Positions 15,726 to 24,208 of a DNA stretch of 42,977 nt are shown in pieces. Origin of the DNA: Cloacibacterium sp. Its GTDB lineage: Bacteria; Bacteroidota; Bacteroidia; Flavobacteriales; Weeksellaceae. The notes below the pieces were generated by a model that saw only the letters and a program-made list of their open reading frames with translations, had not been told where the DNA came from and did not search any database. The position numbers and the translations under genes were made by a program. The stretch lies in assembly GCA_017995195.1 (NCBI GenBank), contig JAGOJI010000007.1, positions 1-42,977 of the forward strand, in the 5' to 3' direction. The stretch's first letter is position 1, and each line of letters begins with the position of its first letter.

Positions 15726-15739
15726 CAAAAAATAGTTCA

Positions 15740-17803
15740 ATGCAAAAGAGAAAAATGATTACCGCTGCGTTGCCGTATGCTAACGGTCCGGTTCATATCG
15801 GTCATTTAGCGGGAGTTTATATTCCTGCCGATGTTTATGCAAGGTTTCAAAGGAGATTAGGAAACGATGTGGCGTTTATTTGTGGAAGCGATGAGCACGG
15901 TATTCCTATTACCATAAGAGCCAAAAAAGAAGGTGTAACACCTCAAGATATTGTAGATAAATACCATGAAATCATCAAAAAATCTTTTGCCGATTTAGGA
16001 ATTTCATTTGATGAATATTCCCGAACCTCAGGGAAAAATCACCATGAAACCAGTCAGGATTTCTTCAAAACCATGTATGAAAAAGGCAAATTTACCGAAG
16101 AAATTTCTGAACAATATTTTGATGAACAAGCAGGGGAATTCCTTGCCGATCGCTATATTGTAGGGACTTGTCCGAATTGTGGGAACGATGGGGCTTATGG
16201 CGACCAATGCGAAAAATGTGGCTCTACGCTTTCGCCCTCGGAACTCATCAACCCAAAATCCATGTTGAGTGGGAATATTCCTGTTTTGAAACCGACAAAA
16301 AACTGGTATCTTCCGCTCAACGAATATGAAAATTTCCTCAACGAATGGATTATTGAGGGGCATAAAAACGATTGGAAAACCAATGTGTATGGACAAGTAA
16401 AATCTTGGCTGAATGATGGTCTGAAACCTCGTGCCATGACGAGAGATTTAAACTGGGGTATTCCTGTTCCGCTTCCTGATGCCGATGGAAAGGTGCTTTA
16501 CGTTTGGTTTGATGCACCAATTGGTTACATTTCTTTCACCAAAGAATGGGCGGAAAAAAATGGAAAAAACTGGAAGGATTATTGGCAAAATGAAGAAACG
16601 GATTTGATTCATTTCATTGGTAAAGATAACATTGTGTTCCACTGCATTATTTTCCCGGCGATGATGAAAGCACACGGCGATTACATTATGCCTGCCAATG
16701 TTCCTGCTTTTGAGTTTTTGAACTTGGAAAATGATAAGATTTCAACCTCCCGAAACTGGGCGGTTTGGGCACATGAATTTGTAGAAGAATTCCCAAATCA
16801 ACAAGATGTTTTACGATATGCTTTGCTTTCTTCCGCACCGGAAACCAAGGATAATAACTTTACTTGGAAAGATTTCCAAACCAAGAATAATTCTGAATTG
16901 GTAGGGATTTTCGGAAATTTCATCAATAGAGTAGCGGTTCTTATTCATAAATATTATAATGGCGTAGTTCCTACAGGAAACGAAAATACCTCTGAATTAA
17001 GCGAAATCAAAAAATCTGCCGATGAAATTTCTCAGTTTTTAGAACATTATGAATTCCGAAATGCACTTACTGCACTGATGAATTTGGCACGTTTCGGAAA
17101 CCAATATCTTCAAACCGAAGAACCTTGGAAAACCATCAAAGACCAACCCGAAAAAGCAGCTCACTCCTTATTTGTAGGTGCTCAAATTGCGGTGGCTTTA
17201 GCACAATTGTGCGAACCATTTATGCCTTTCAGTTCAGAAAAGCTATTGAAAATGTTCAATGTAGAAAAGAAAAACTGGAGCGAAGTTTCCGGTGTTTTAG
17301 TTCCAATCGGACATCAAATCAATGAAAGTTCGCTTCTTTTCTCAAAAATTGAAGATGAAACCATTGATTTCCAAATTCAAAAATTAGAAAACACCAAATT
17401 ATCCAACGCTAAAACCAATCTCCTCTCCCTCAATCCCTCTCCGAAGGAAAGGGACTTAAAATTAAACCCCATGAAAGACGAAATACAATTTGACGATTTT
17501 ACTAAAATCGACCTAAGGACAGCAACCATTTTAGAAGCCGAAAAAGTAGAGAAAGCGGATAAACTTTTAAAATTAAAAGTAGACACGGGAGTTGATGTAA
17601 GAACTGTAGTTTCAGGTATTGCAGAAAGCTTCACCCCAGAAGAAATCATTGGAAAACAAGTGATGATTTTACTCAACTTAGCTCCAAGAAAAATCCGTGG
17701 TATAGAATCTCAAGGAATGCTTTTACTTACCACAAAACCTGATGGAAAATTGAGCTTTGTAACTCCCGATGAAAAAGTGGAAAATGGAGTGGAAATAGGG
17801 TAG
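15740..17803 (+). CDS. metG: Methionyl-tRNA synthetase with C-terminal tRNA-binding domain
   Basis: The enzyme charges tRNA-Met and tRNA-fMet with methionine. The Rossmann core starts with [20 protein letters not shown], containing the HIGH motif. The zinc knuckle keeps four cysteines ([19 protein letters not shown]). The KMSKS loop is KISTSRN, as usual for bacterial MetRS. After the anticodon-binding helices comes a linker of about 40 residues and then an EMAP/Trbp111-like tRNA-binding domain ([20 protein letters not shown] to the end), which dimerises the protein. The linker DNA includes a palindromic stretch (17434-17454). ATG 15740 is preferred over 15713 because of the promoter-like box between them; 15755 is another possibility. 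Confidence 0.96.
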   Translation: MQKRKMITAALPYANGPVHIGHLAGVYIPADVYARFQRRLGNDVAFICGSDEHGIPITIRAKKEGVTPQDIVDKYHEIIKKSFADLGISFDEYSRTSGKNHHETSQDFFKTMYEKGKFTEEISEQYFDEQAGEFLADRYIVGTCPNCGNDGAYGDQCEKCGSTLSPSELINPKSMLSGNIPVLKPTKNWYLPLNEYENFLNEWIIEGHKNDWKTNVYGQVKSWLNDGLKPRAMTRDLNWGIPVPLPDADGKVLYVWFDAPIGYISFTKEWAEKNGKNWKDYWQNEETDLIHFIGKDNIVFHCIIFPAMMKAHGDYIMPANVPAFEFLNLENDKISTSRNWAVWAHEFVEEFPNQQDVLRYALLSSAPETKDNNFTWKDFQTKNNSELVGIFGNFINRVAVLIHKYYNGVVPTGNENTSELSEIKKSADEISQFLEHYEFRNALTALMNLARFGNQYLQTEEPWKTIKDQPEKAAHSLFVGAQIAVALAQLCEPFMPFSSEKLLKMFNVEKKNWSEVSGVLVPIGHQINESSLLFSKIEDETIDFQIQKLENTKLSNAKTNLLSLNPSPKERDLKLNPMKDEIQFDDFTKIDLRTATILEAEKVEKADKLLKLKVDTGVDVRTVVSGIAESFTPEEIIGKQVMILLNLAPRKIRGIESQGMLLLTTKPDGKLSFVTPDEKVENGVEIG

Positions 17804-17850
17804 GTTAGAGCCAAGAGCTAAGAACCGAGAGCCAAGAAATAAGAGATAAA

Positions 17851-17886
17851 AAGATTTTAGAGACAATTCTAAAATCTTTTTTTTTT
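17851..17886 (+). terminator. Terminator of metG
   Basis: AAGATTTTAGA (17851-17861) pairs perfectly with TCTAAAATCTT (17868-17878), 6-nt loop, followed by a T-run. Between stop and hairpin the 3' untranslated DNA holds imperfect direct repeats of GAGCCAAGA (first near 17806). Confidence 0.85.
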
Positions 17887-17931
17887 GTTCTAATTGCTAT
17901 AAATGTCTAATTTGCATGAAAATTTAACGCT

Positions 17932-19572
17932 ATGAATCTCAAAAAAATAACTGTTTTCGGTTGGATTTTGTGTACTTCCTTGGGTTGGGCTCAAAATAAA
18001 ATGAAAAATCCGGAGGATTTTATTACCGATAAAAGTTTGCGTAATCATTTGAAGATATTGGCTTCCGATGAGTTTCAGGGAAGAAAACCCTTTACCGAAG
18101 GCGAAGAAAAGACCACGGCATATTTGGCAAAAGTCTATAAAGAATTGGGCTTAAAAGCACCTTACAATGGCAGCTATTTCCAAAAAGTTCCCATGGTTTC
18201 TATGCAGTATCAACCTTCCAAAAATATTTCTTTATCTACTAAAAAAGGAAATCTGAATTTGGAATATATCAAAGATTATATTGCCACCACTTCTCATATA
18301 AAAGAAAAAGTAAGCATCAAAGATTCCGAATTGGTATTTGCCGGTTATGGAATTGTAGCTCCAGAATACGGCTGGAACGATTATGAGGGTTTAGATGTAA
18401 AAGGAAAAACAGTATTGGTTCTGGTAAATGATCCGGGCTTTGCTACTCAGAATCCTAAACTGTTCAAGGGAAATTCTATGACCTATTACGGACGTTGGCC
18501 TTATAAATTCGAAGAAGCTGCAAGGCAAGGTGCAAAAGGCGTTTGGGTGATTCATGAAACCAAAGCAGCAGGTTACGGCTGGCAAGTGCTTACCAATACT
18601 GCTCATAGTGGATTGTATATTCAGAACAAAGATGGTAATGCTGCCAATACCGCTCTCACAGGATGGATAACGGAAGATGCGGTAAAGAAAATTTTCGAAG
18701 CGAATGATTTGAATTTTGATAATGCCAAAAAACAGGCTTCAGAGAAAGGTTTTAAATCAATTCCTCTTCAGACTCAACTGAATATTGTTATCGAAAACAA
18801 GATTAAATACGATAATACCAAAAATGTCGTAGGCATTATTGAAGGAACCGATAAAAAAGATGAATCTATTGTTTTTAGTGCTCATTGGGATCATTTTGGT
18901 ATTGGACCAAAACAAGGGAAAGATTCTATTTATAATGGTGCTATTGATAACGGAACTGCCATTGCAGCTATGTTGGAAACGGCAAAAGCCTTTAAACAAT
19001 CTTCTAAACCCAGAAGAACTCTTGTTTTTATTGCTGTTTCTGCAGAAGAAACCGGTATGGCAGGCTCTAAATATTATGCCGAAAATGCACTCTTTCCGGC
19101 TAATAAAACCATTGCCAACCTCAATTATGAGCTACTTTTGCCTTATGGAAGAATGAAAGATGTTACCATTACAGGATTTGGACAGTCCGAACTCGATCAG
19201 TTGGCAGGTGAAGAGGCTGAAAAGCAAAACCGATATATTGTAGAAGAACCGTTTCCGGAGCAAGGAATGTACTATAGATCAGATCATTTTAGTTTTGCCA
19301 AAGTAGGGATTCCGTCTTTGTTCGTCAAAGGTTGGCAAGACAGCAGAACGCACGGGAAAGAATGGGCAAAACAGAAAATCAACGAATATTGGGCAACCAA
19401 GTACCACAAACCCGCAGATAATTATGAAGAGAATTTTGATTTATCCGGTTGTGTAGAAGATGCCCAGCTATTTTATAAAATTGGTTGGCGACTGGCAACC
19501 GAAAATATCTATCCTAAATGGAATCCTGCTTCAGAGTTTAAGAAAATAAGAGAAGATTCTTTAGCAAAATAA
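17932..19572 (+). CDS. Secreted M28-family zinc aminopeptidase
   Basis: The 546-residue protein has a Sec signal peptide (about 1-20, ending GWA). A PA (protease-associated) domain spans about 130-245 (AGYGIVAPEYGWNDYEGLDVKG), inserted before the M28 core (about 300-540). Zinc-site residues are seen: His318-x-Asp320 (SAHWDHFG), Asp339 (GAIDNGTA), Glu372-Glu373 (SAEETG), and a late His in RSDHFSF. The loop that usually reads N-x-D-x reads NLNYELL here (Glu for Asp), which may be normal for this subfamily. It probably degrades peptides in the periplasm or outside the cell. The gene is single with a TTTG-20-TAATTTG promoter-like pair at 17884-17914. Confidence 0.9.
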   Translation: MNLKKITVFGWILCTSLGWAQNKMKNPEDFITDKSLRNHLKILASDEFQGRKPFTEGEEKTTAYLAKVYKELGLKAPYNGSYFQKVPMVSMQYQPSKNISLSTKKGNLNLEYIKDYIATTSHIKEKVSIKDSELVFAGYGIVAPEYGWNDYEGLDVKGKTVLVLVNDPGFATQNPKLFKGNSMTYYGRWPYKFEEAARQGAKGVWVIHETKAAGYGWQVLTNTAHSGLYIQNKDGNAANTALTGWITEDAVKKIFEANDLNFDNAKKQASEKGFKSIPLQTQLNIVIENKIKYDNTKNVVGIIEGTDKKDESIVFSAHWDHFGIGPKQGKDSIYNGAIDNGTAIAAMLETAKAFKQSSKPRRTLVFIAVSAEETGMAGSKYYAENALFPANKTIANLNYELLLPYGRMKDVTITGFGQSELDQLAGEEAEKQNRYIVEEPFPEQGMYYRSDHFSFAKVGIPSLFVKGWQDSRTHGKEWAKQKINEYWATKYHKPADNYEENFDLSGCVEDAQLFYKIGWRLATENIYPKWNPASEFKKIREDSLAK

Positions 19573-19575
19573 AAC

Positions 19576-19609
19576 AAAAAAGAGTAACCTATTGAGGTTA
19601 CTCTTTTAT
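19576..19609. terminator. Bidirectional terminator between convergent genes
   Basis: AGAGTAACCT (19581-19590) and AGGTTACTCT (19595-19604) form a 10-bp perfect stem with a 4-nt loop. Poly-A on the left and poly-T on the right serve both directions. The right arm overlaps the stop codon of the thioredoxin gene. Confidence 0.85.
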
Positions 19610-20134
19610 TTTAGATTTGAATTTGTTTTGGTAATTTTCCCATTCTTCACGAGTTTTGATATTTTTGTAATCGTTAGACGCAATCATGGTAATATAGGGT
19701 TCAATTTCCCTTGGTTTAAAATATCCCAATAGATTGGTAATCTGCTGTGTATTTTCGTCCAAAAATGTTAGAGTAGGGTAGGCGGTAATATTCATGTATC
19801 GGGCGAATTGATGCTGGGCATTTCTCCCTTTAGATTTGGGATTGTAGTCGGGATTGTTAAATACTCTTTCCTGAAACTTTACTGCTTCTGTACCTTCGGC
19901 ATTGAATTTTACTGCGTAGTAATTATCATTGATGTATTTAACGATGTGAGGGTGGCTTAGGGTTTCTTTCTCCATCATTTTACAAGGTCCACACCATTCT
20001 GCATAAAAATCGATTAATATTTTTTTTGGATTCTTTTTTTGAGCTTCCAATGCTTGATTCATGCTCATCCAGTTGATTTGTGCAAACGAATACAATGAGA
20101 TAAATAAACTCAAAAATAATGCAAACTTATTCAT
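19598..20134 (-). CDS. Periplasmic thioredoxin-fold protein
   Basis: The 178-residue protein has a Sec signal peptide (about 1-19, SLYSFAQ) and a thioredoxin fold with the redox pair WCGPC at 47-51 and the cis-proline loop AYPTLTF at about 117-123. A roughly 30-residue insertion (about 85-110, NPDYNPKSKGRNAQHQFARY) sits between the active site and the cis-Pro. This is the Thioredoxin_7/DUF255-like arrangement in Bacteroidota, thought to reduce periplasmic or outer-membrane disulphides. The C-terminal residues are encoded over the terminator hairpin. Confidence 0.88.
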   Translation of the reverse strand: MNKFALFLSLFISLYSFAQINWMSMNQALEAQKKNPKKILIDFYAEWCGPCKMMEKETLSHPHIVKYINDNYYAVKFNAEGTEAVKFQERVFNNPDYNPKSKGRNAQHQFARYMNITAYPTLTFLDENTQQITNLLGYFKPREIEPYITMIASNDYKNIKTREEWENYQNKFKSKIKE

Positions 20135-20373
20135 ATGTGTTTTTTTATTGAATTAACGAAAATAGTAATTAAATATTACTTGCAATAAAATTACAATATT
20201 TAATTTATAAACACTCCAAATTTTTAATTGAATGAAGAATGGTTGTTAAATTTTAACTATACATTTTTTAGACCATTTTCTAAAAATAATGAAATAGAGA
20301 CGTAGAAACAGACTTAATTTGTAATTTTAGAGATTAATAATAACTTTATTGTCTCATTTTATACCAATTATTT

Positions 20374-20922
20374 ATGATGAATAAGAGACCATTTCCAGTA
20401 TTGACTACTCGTAGGCTTTTACTCAATCGCCCTACAGAAGACGATTTAGATGACCTGCTATACCTGATGAATTCCAATAAAGACATTTCCGAAAATACCC
20501 TTTCTATTCCTTATCCGTATACCAAAGAGAATGCCGATTTTTGGTTTACAATGATTGAAGAAGGTTTGCACCATGAAAATGCTTTTATCTTTGCTATTCG
20601 TGAAAAAGAAAAGGAGAAACTAATGGGTGCCATAGGCATTCATTTAGACATATCCAATCGTAAAGCGGAAGTAGGCTATTGGATTGGGCAGGATTTCCGA
20701 AACAAAGGTTATGTTTCAGAAGCTTTGGAAAAGATTATCTATTTTGGTTTTGAAGAATTAGGGCTTAACAAAATTTATGCCTCTCATTACTCGCATAATC
20801 CCGCTTCCGGAAAAGTACTACAAAACTGTGGAATGCACTATGAGGGTGTTCAAAAACAACATATTTTCAAAAACGGTCAGTTTTTAGATTTGGTTAATTA
20901 TGGGCTGTTGAGAGAAGGATAA
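20374..20922 (+). CDS. RimJ/RimL-like GNAT acetyltransferase
   Basis: The 182-residue protein fits the Acetyltransf_3 branch of GNAT N-acetyltransferases: TTRRLLLNRPTEDDLDDL at the N-terminus, a beta-bulge around AIGIHLDISNRKAEVGYWI, and the acetyl-CoA loop QDFRNKGYVSEALEKII (R/Q-x-x-G-x-G/A). NPASGKVLQNCGMHYEG near the end is typical of RimJ-like enzymes that acetylate protein N-termini or small amines. The substrate cannot be assigned. It converges with the MFS gene. ATG 20377 is an equally possible start. Confidence 0.9.
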   Translation: MMNKRPFPVLTTRRLLLNRPTEDDLDDLLYLMNSNKDISENTLSIPYPYTKENADFWFTMIEEGLHHENAFIFAIREKEKEKLMGAIGIHLDISNRKAEVGYWIGQDFRNKGYVSEALEKIIYFGFEELGLNKIYASHYSHNPASGKVLQNCGMHYEGVQKQHIFKNGQFLDLVNYGLLREG

Positions 20923-20974
20923 AAGGCTTGATTAAGAGAATTTTTTTAATTTCTTATTATAAATCGAGGTTAGT

Positions 20975-22129
20975 TTAGGTTTTCTTTCGGAAAATTAAAC
21001 TAATGGAGAGCGTTAATACAATTAAGCTCAATAAAAAGTATTGCCAACCCCAAATTTCCAATATAAGTCCTGTGGAAGTCCCAATTACGCTGGAGCCCAA
21101 ATAGTATACAAGCAAATAAATAGAAATAATTACCGAACGTTTTTCGGGGTAGAGTTCACCTAAAGATTTGTTGCATAAAACGTGCATGATGAAAAAAGCA
21201 AAAGTAAAAAGAGCTAAACCTAAAATAAGAACCCAAGTAAGATTAAAATAAAGCAAAGCAATACCGGCTGCCGCAATAATTCCCATCAATTTCAATAAGT
21301 TTTGGGAGTTGGTGTATTTTCCCAGTTTTGCAGTGGCTACCGAGCCAAATACCCCAAAAATATACATGAGGTAAATATAAGGCATATAGGCTTTGTCAAA
21401 ATTAAAAGGAGGTTTTACCAAGATAAACTGTAAGTAATTATAAATACTCACAAATACACCCAGTATAATGAAGCCGGTGATATAATAAGGAATCAAATGT
21501 TTATTAAAAATCAAGCGGAGATTGGGGCGAATAAGGGAGATTATATTTTCTTTCTTAGGCTCGAAGTGGGTAGAATTGGGACTAAAAATTAAAAACAATA
21601 CTCCAAAAGCTAAACAAAGCAAGCTCAGAATTTGCGATGACAATTGCCAAGAATACTCGTGGGCAAAATACGCTGCAAAAACCCTTCCGAACATGCCACC
21701 AATCGCATTTCCTGCAATGTAGAGTCCGGTAACTTTCAGGCTGTTCTTCTCACTTACTTCTTCCGAGATATACGCTAGCGAAATAGAAGCAGAACCCGAT
21801 AACAAGAAGCCTTTAAGAAAATTGATAAATACTAAAATAATGAAACTCTCGGATAACGACGAACTAATAGATAATGCAGCAGGAATGATAAGGCTAAAAG
21901 CAATCAACTTTTTTCTTAGGAAACGATCTGCTACAAACATGCAAGTCAAAAATCCTAAAGCCATGCCTGTAGTAGCAGAAGAAACCACTAAGCTACTTTC
22001 CGTTTTGCTTACCTTAAAAAAACTTGAAATTTCGGGGAGCAAAGACTGGTAATAGTACAACAAAGCAAAGCACGAAAACCCTGATAGAAATACGGAAAAG
22101 GCGATGCTTTTGTCTTTGGAAAGTTGCAT
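20975..22129 (-). CDS. MFS transporter (YnfM/AraJ-like)
   Basis: The 384-residue protein shows about 12 hydrophobic segments and the pattern of the major facilitator superfamily, with the A-like motif between TM2 and TM3 (GFLTCMFVADRFLRKKLIAFS). TM1 carries the YYYQSLLPEISSFF stretch common in the YnfM/aromatic efflux-like group. The substrate is unknown; efflux of small organics is the usual role. It starts 7 bp after the tyrS stop, so the two probably share a transcript. Confidence 0.88.
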   Translation of the reverse strand: MQLSKDKSIAFSVFLSGFSCFALLYYYQSLLPEISSFFKVSKTESSLVVSSATTGMALGFLTCMFVADRFLRKKLIAFSLIIPAALSISSSLSESFIILVFINFLKGFLLSGSASISLAYISEEVSEKNSLKVTGLYIAGNAIGGMFGRVFAAYFAHEYSWQLSSQILSLLCLAFGVLFLIFSPNSTHFEPKKENIISLIRPNLRLIFNKHLIPYYITGFIILGVFVSIYNYLQFILVKPPFNFDKAYMPYIYLMYIFGVFGSVATAKLGKYTNSQNLLKLMGIIAAAGIALLYFNLTWVLILGLALFTFAFFIMHVLCNKSLGELYPEKRSVIISIYLLVYYLGSSVIGTSTGLILEIWGWQYFLLSLIVLTLSISLIFRKKT

Positions 22130-22136
22130 ATAACTA

Positions 22137-23432
22137 TTACTTCACCTTTACCACAAAATAATTTTTCTTTCCTTTTTGTAAAAGCAAAAACTTTCCGTCT
22201 ATAAGGTCGTTTTTAGAAACCGAAAAACTTTCGTCTACCTTATTTTTATTAATGGAAATAGCATTTCCGGTTAGTTCTCTTTTGGCCTCGCCCTTAGATT
22301 TGAGAAAACCTGTTGTGTCGGAAATTAAATCAATAATATTGCTGCCAATTACTTCGTTTTCAGAAAGTTCTTTTTGTGGAACTCCTTCAAATACTTGTAA
22401 AAAGGTGCTTTCGTCTAAACTTATTAAATCCTCTGCAGTAGATTTTCCAAAAAGAATCTCGGAGGCTTTTATAGCTTTTTCAAATTCCTCGTTGCCATGT
22501 ACCCACACGGTAACTTCCTGAGCCAGTTTTTTCTGTAATTTTCTTTCGTGTGGAGCTTCCTGATGTTCTTTTATGAGATTTTCTATTTCTTCTTTAGGTA
22601 AAAAAGTATAAATTTTAATGTATTTTTCTGCGTCTATATCCGTGGTATTCAGCCAAAACTGATAGAATTTGTATGGTGAAGTTTTTTGGGCATCTAACCA
22701 GTAATTCTCGCCACTTTCACTTTTTCCGAATTTGGAGCCGTCGGATTTTGTAATAAGCGGGCAAGTCACGGCAAAAGCTTCTCCTTGCACTTTTCTACGG
22801 ATAAGCTCGGTTCCTGTGGTAATGTTGCCCCACTGGTCAGAGCCTCCCATTTGTAGTTTTACCCCTTTGGTATTGTAAAGGTAAAGAAAATCGTAACCTT
22901 GTAATAATTGGTAAGTAAATTCGGTGAAGCTCATACCTTCGGTACCGGCATCTCCCGAGAATCTTTTCTTCACACTATCTTTCGCCATCATGTAGTTCAC
23001 GGTAATGTGCTTGCCAATATCGCGAGCAAATTCGAGGAAAGATATATTTTTCATCCAATCGTAGTTGTTTACGAGTTCGGCTTTGTTGGTATCATCTCCA
23101 TCGAATTTTAGGAATCTCGAAAGTTGATTTTTTAAACATTCTATATAGTGGTTCAGGGTATTTTCGTCCAAGAGGTTTCTTTCGGAAGATTTTCCGGACG
23201 GATCACCAATCATGCCTGTAGCACCACCTACTAAAGCAATAGGTTTGTGCCCATGTTGTTGAAAATGAGCCAAAATTTTTATCTGAACCAAACTTCCGAT
23301 ATGCAAAGAATCGGCAGTTGGGTCGAAACCAATATATGCTGTTGTAATTTCTTTATTGAGTTGTTCATCTGTTCCCGGGGTCATATCGGCAAACATTCCT
23401 CGCCATTTCAGTTCTTCTAAGAAAGCATTCAT
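22137..23432 (-). CDS. tyrS: Tyrosyl-tRNA synthetase
   Basis: The 431-residue enzyme charges tRNA-Tyr. HIGS (44-47, in DSLHIGSL) and KFGKS (234-238) are the two class I signature motifs; [12 protein letters not shown] (196-207) contacts tyrosine. A C-terminal S4-like RNA-binding domain (about 360-430, ending [10 protein letters not shown]) completes the TyrRS-Z-like bacterial layout. It lies 65 bp downstream of tRNA-fMet, with a terminator in between, and upstream of an MFS gene in the same direction. Confidence 0.97.
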   Translation of the reverse strand: MNAFLEELKWRGMFADMTPGTDEQLNKEITTAYIGFDPTADSLHIGSLVQIKILAHFQQHGHKPIALVGGATGMIGDPSGKSSERNLLDENTLNHYIECLKNQLSRFLKFDGDDTNKAELVNNYDWMKNISFLEFARDIGKHITVNYMMAKDSVKKRFSGDAGTEGMSFTEFTYQLLQGYDFLYLYNTKGVKLQMGGSDQWGNITTGTELIRRKVQGEAFAVTCPLITKSDGSKFGKSESGENYWLDAQKTSPYKFYQFWLNTTDIDAEKYIKIYTFLPKEEIENLIKEHQEAPHERKLQKKLAQEVTVWVHGNEEFEKAIKASEILFGKSTAEDLISLDESTFLQVFEGVPQKELSENEVIGSNIIDLISDTTGFLKSKGEAKRELTGNAISINKNKVDESFSVSKNDLIDGKFLLLQKGKKNYFVVKVK

Positions 23433-23460
23433 TAAAAAAAATATTTTATATTGATGATAG

Positions 23461-23490
23461 AAAAAAGGAGACTCTATTTCTAAAGTCTCC
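23461..23490 (-). terminator. Terminator of tRNA-fMet
   Basis: On the minus strand GGAGACT and AGTCTCC (from 23484-23490 and 23467-23473) form a 7-bp stem, followed by six Ts (23466-23461). It lies 8 nt past the tRNA 3' end and before tyrS. Confidence 0.85.
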
Positions 23491-23497
23491 TGCTTAG

Positions 23498-23570
<73 letters not shown>

Positions 23571-23581
23571 ATATTGTGGTG

Positions 23582-23612
23582 CAAAAGTACAACTTTTATG
23601 CCGATTACCAAA
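23582..23612 (-). promoter_or_regulatory. Bacteroidota-type promoter of tRNA-fMet
   Basis: On the minus strand a TTTG (23612-23609) is followed 19 bp later by TACTTTTG (23589-23582). This is the Bacteroidota housekeeping consensus TTTG-N19-TAnnTTTG with ideal spacing. The -7 box ends 12 bp before the mature tRNA 5' end. Confidence 0.75.
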
Positions 23613-23742
23613 CATTTGTCATTAAAAATTTTAAAAATAGTGTTTTTTTATTTTTAATGAAATTTTTATCTTTGATTATCAGTTGTTTATGTGTTTTTAA
23701 AAATCTTTGACTAAAAAAATAGTGATTGATTAAAAATTATTG

Positions 23743-23769
23743 ATACATTTGTATTACTAAATAATTAGT
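23743..23769 (+). promoter_or_regulatory. BlaI/MecI-like operator overlapping a -7 box
   Basis: ATACA-TT-TGTAT (23743-23754) contains TACAnnTGTA, the core dyad known for BlaI/MecI repressors. The same bases include TACATTTG (23744-23751), a TAnnTTTG -7 element. A second dyad, ACTAA-ATAA-TTAGT, occupies 23756-23769. Binding here would block the promoter, which fits autoregulation of the blaI-like gene that starts 34 bp downstream. Confidence 0.6.
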
Positions 23770-23802
23770 TATAATTCATTTTTTATATATAAAAGCATTG
23801 TT

Positions 23803-24168
23803 ATGAGTAAGTTAACCAAAGCAGAAGAACAAGTAATGCAATACTTGTGGACGATTGAAAAGGGATTTCTAAAGGATATTTTAGAACATTTTCCGGAACC
23901 TAAGCCACACACCAATACTGTATCTACCATTCTGAAGATTTTAATGGATAAAGGATTTGTTGACTTCACGGTTCATGGCAGGCAACACGAATATTTCCCT
24001 TTGGTCTCCAAAGAAAGCTATAGTGGAAAATCTTTGAAAGGATTGGTGAAAAATTATTTTGAAGGTTCTTATAAAAATGCTGTTTCTTTTTTGGTAGAAA
24101 AAAACGAAATGAGCGTAGAAGATTTGGAAATGCTTCTCAATGAGCTGAAAGAACCGGGTAAAAAGTAA
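23803..24168 (+). CDS. BlaI/MecI-type transcriptional repressor
   Basis: The 121-residue protein is a BlaI/MecI/CopY winged-helix repressor: LTKAEEQVMQYLWTIEKGFLKDIL, then PHTNTVSTILKILMDKGFVDFTVHGRQHEYFPLVSKESY, followed by a helical dimerisation part (about 75-121). In characterised systems such a repressor is cleaved when the partner M56 sensor detects cell-wall stress. The partner gene starts 40 bp downstream on the same strand, and a matching operator lies upstream. Which genes it controls besides its own operon is unknown. Confidence 0.92.
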   Translation: MSKLTKAEEQVMQYLWTIEKGFLKDILEHFPEPKPHTNTVSTILKILMDKGFVDFTVHGRQHEYFPLVSKESYSGKSLKGLVKNYFEGSYKNAVSFLVEKNEMSVEDLEMLLNELKEPGKK

Positions 24169-24208
24169 AAATCCTGATTATATCATACGAATCCTTAATA
24201 TCACATTT

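Larger units (their letters stand above)
15427..15739. other. Divergent asnB-metG intergenic region
   Basis: This 313-bp AT-rich gap separates divergently transcribed asnB and metG. It contains one -7-like box for each gene (15467-15474 and 15718-15725). No RNA gene, riboswitch-like fold or further reading frame is apparent. Confidence 0.6.

Noticed and set aside
15713..15739. ATG 15713 as the metG start
   Set aside because: A TATATTTG promoter-like box lies just downstream of it, and the extra residues have no counterpart in the MetRS family.
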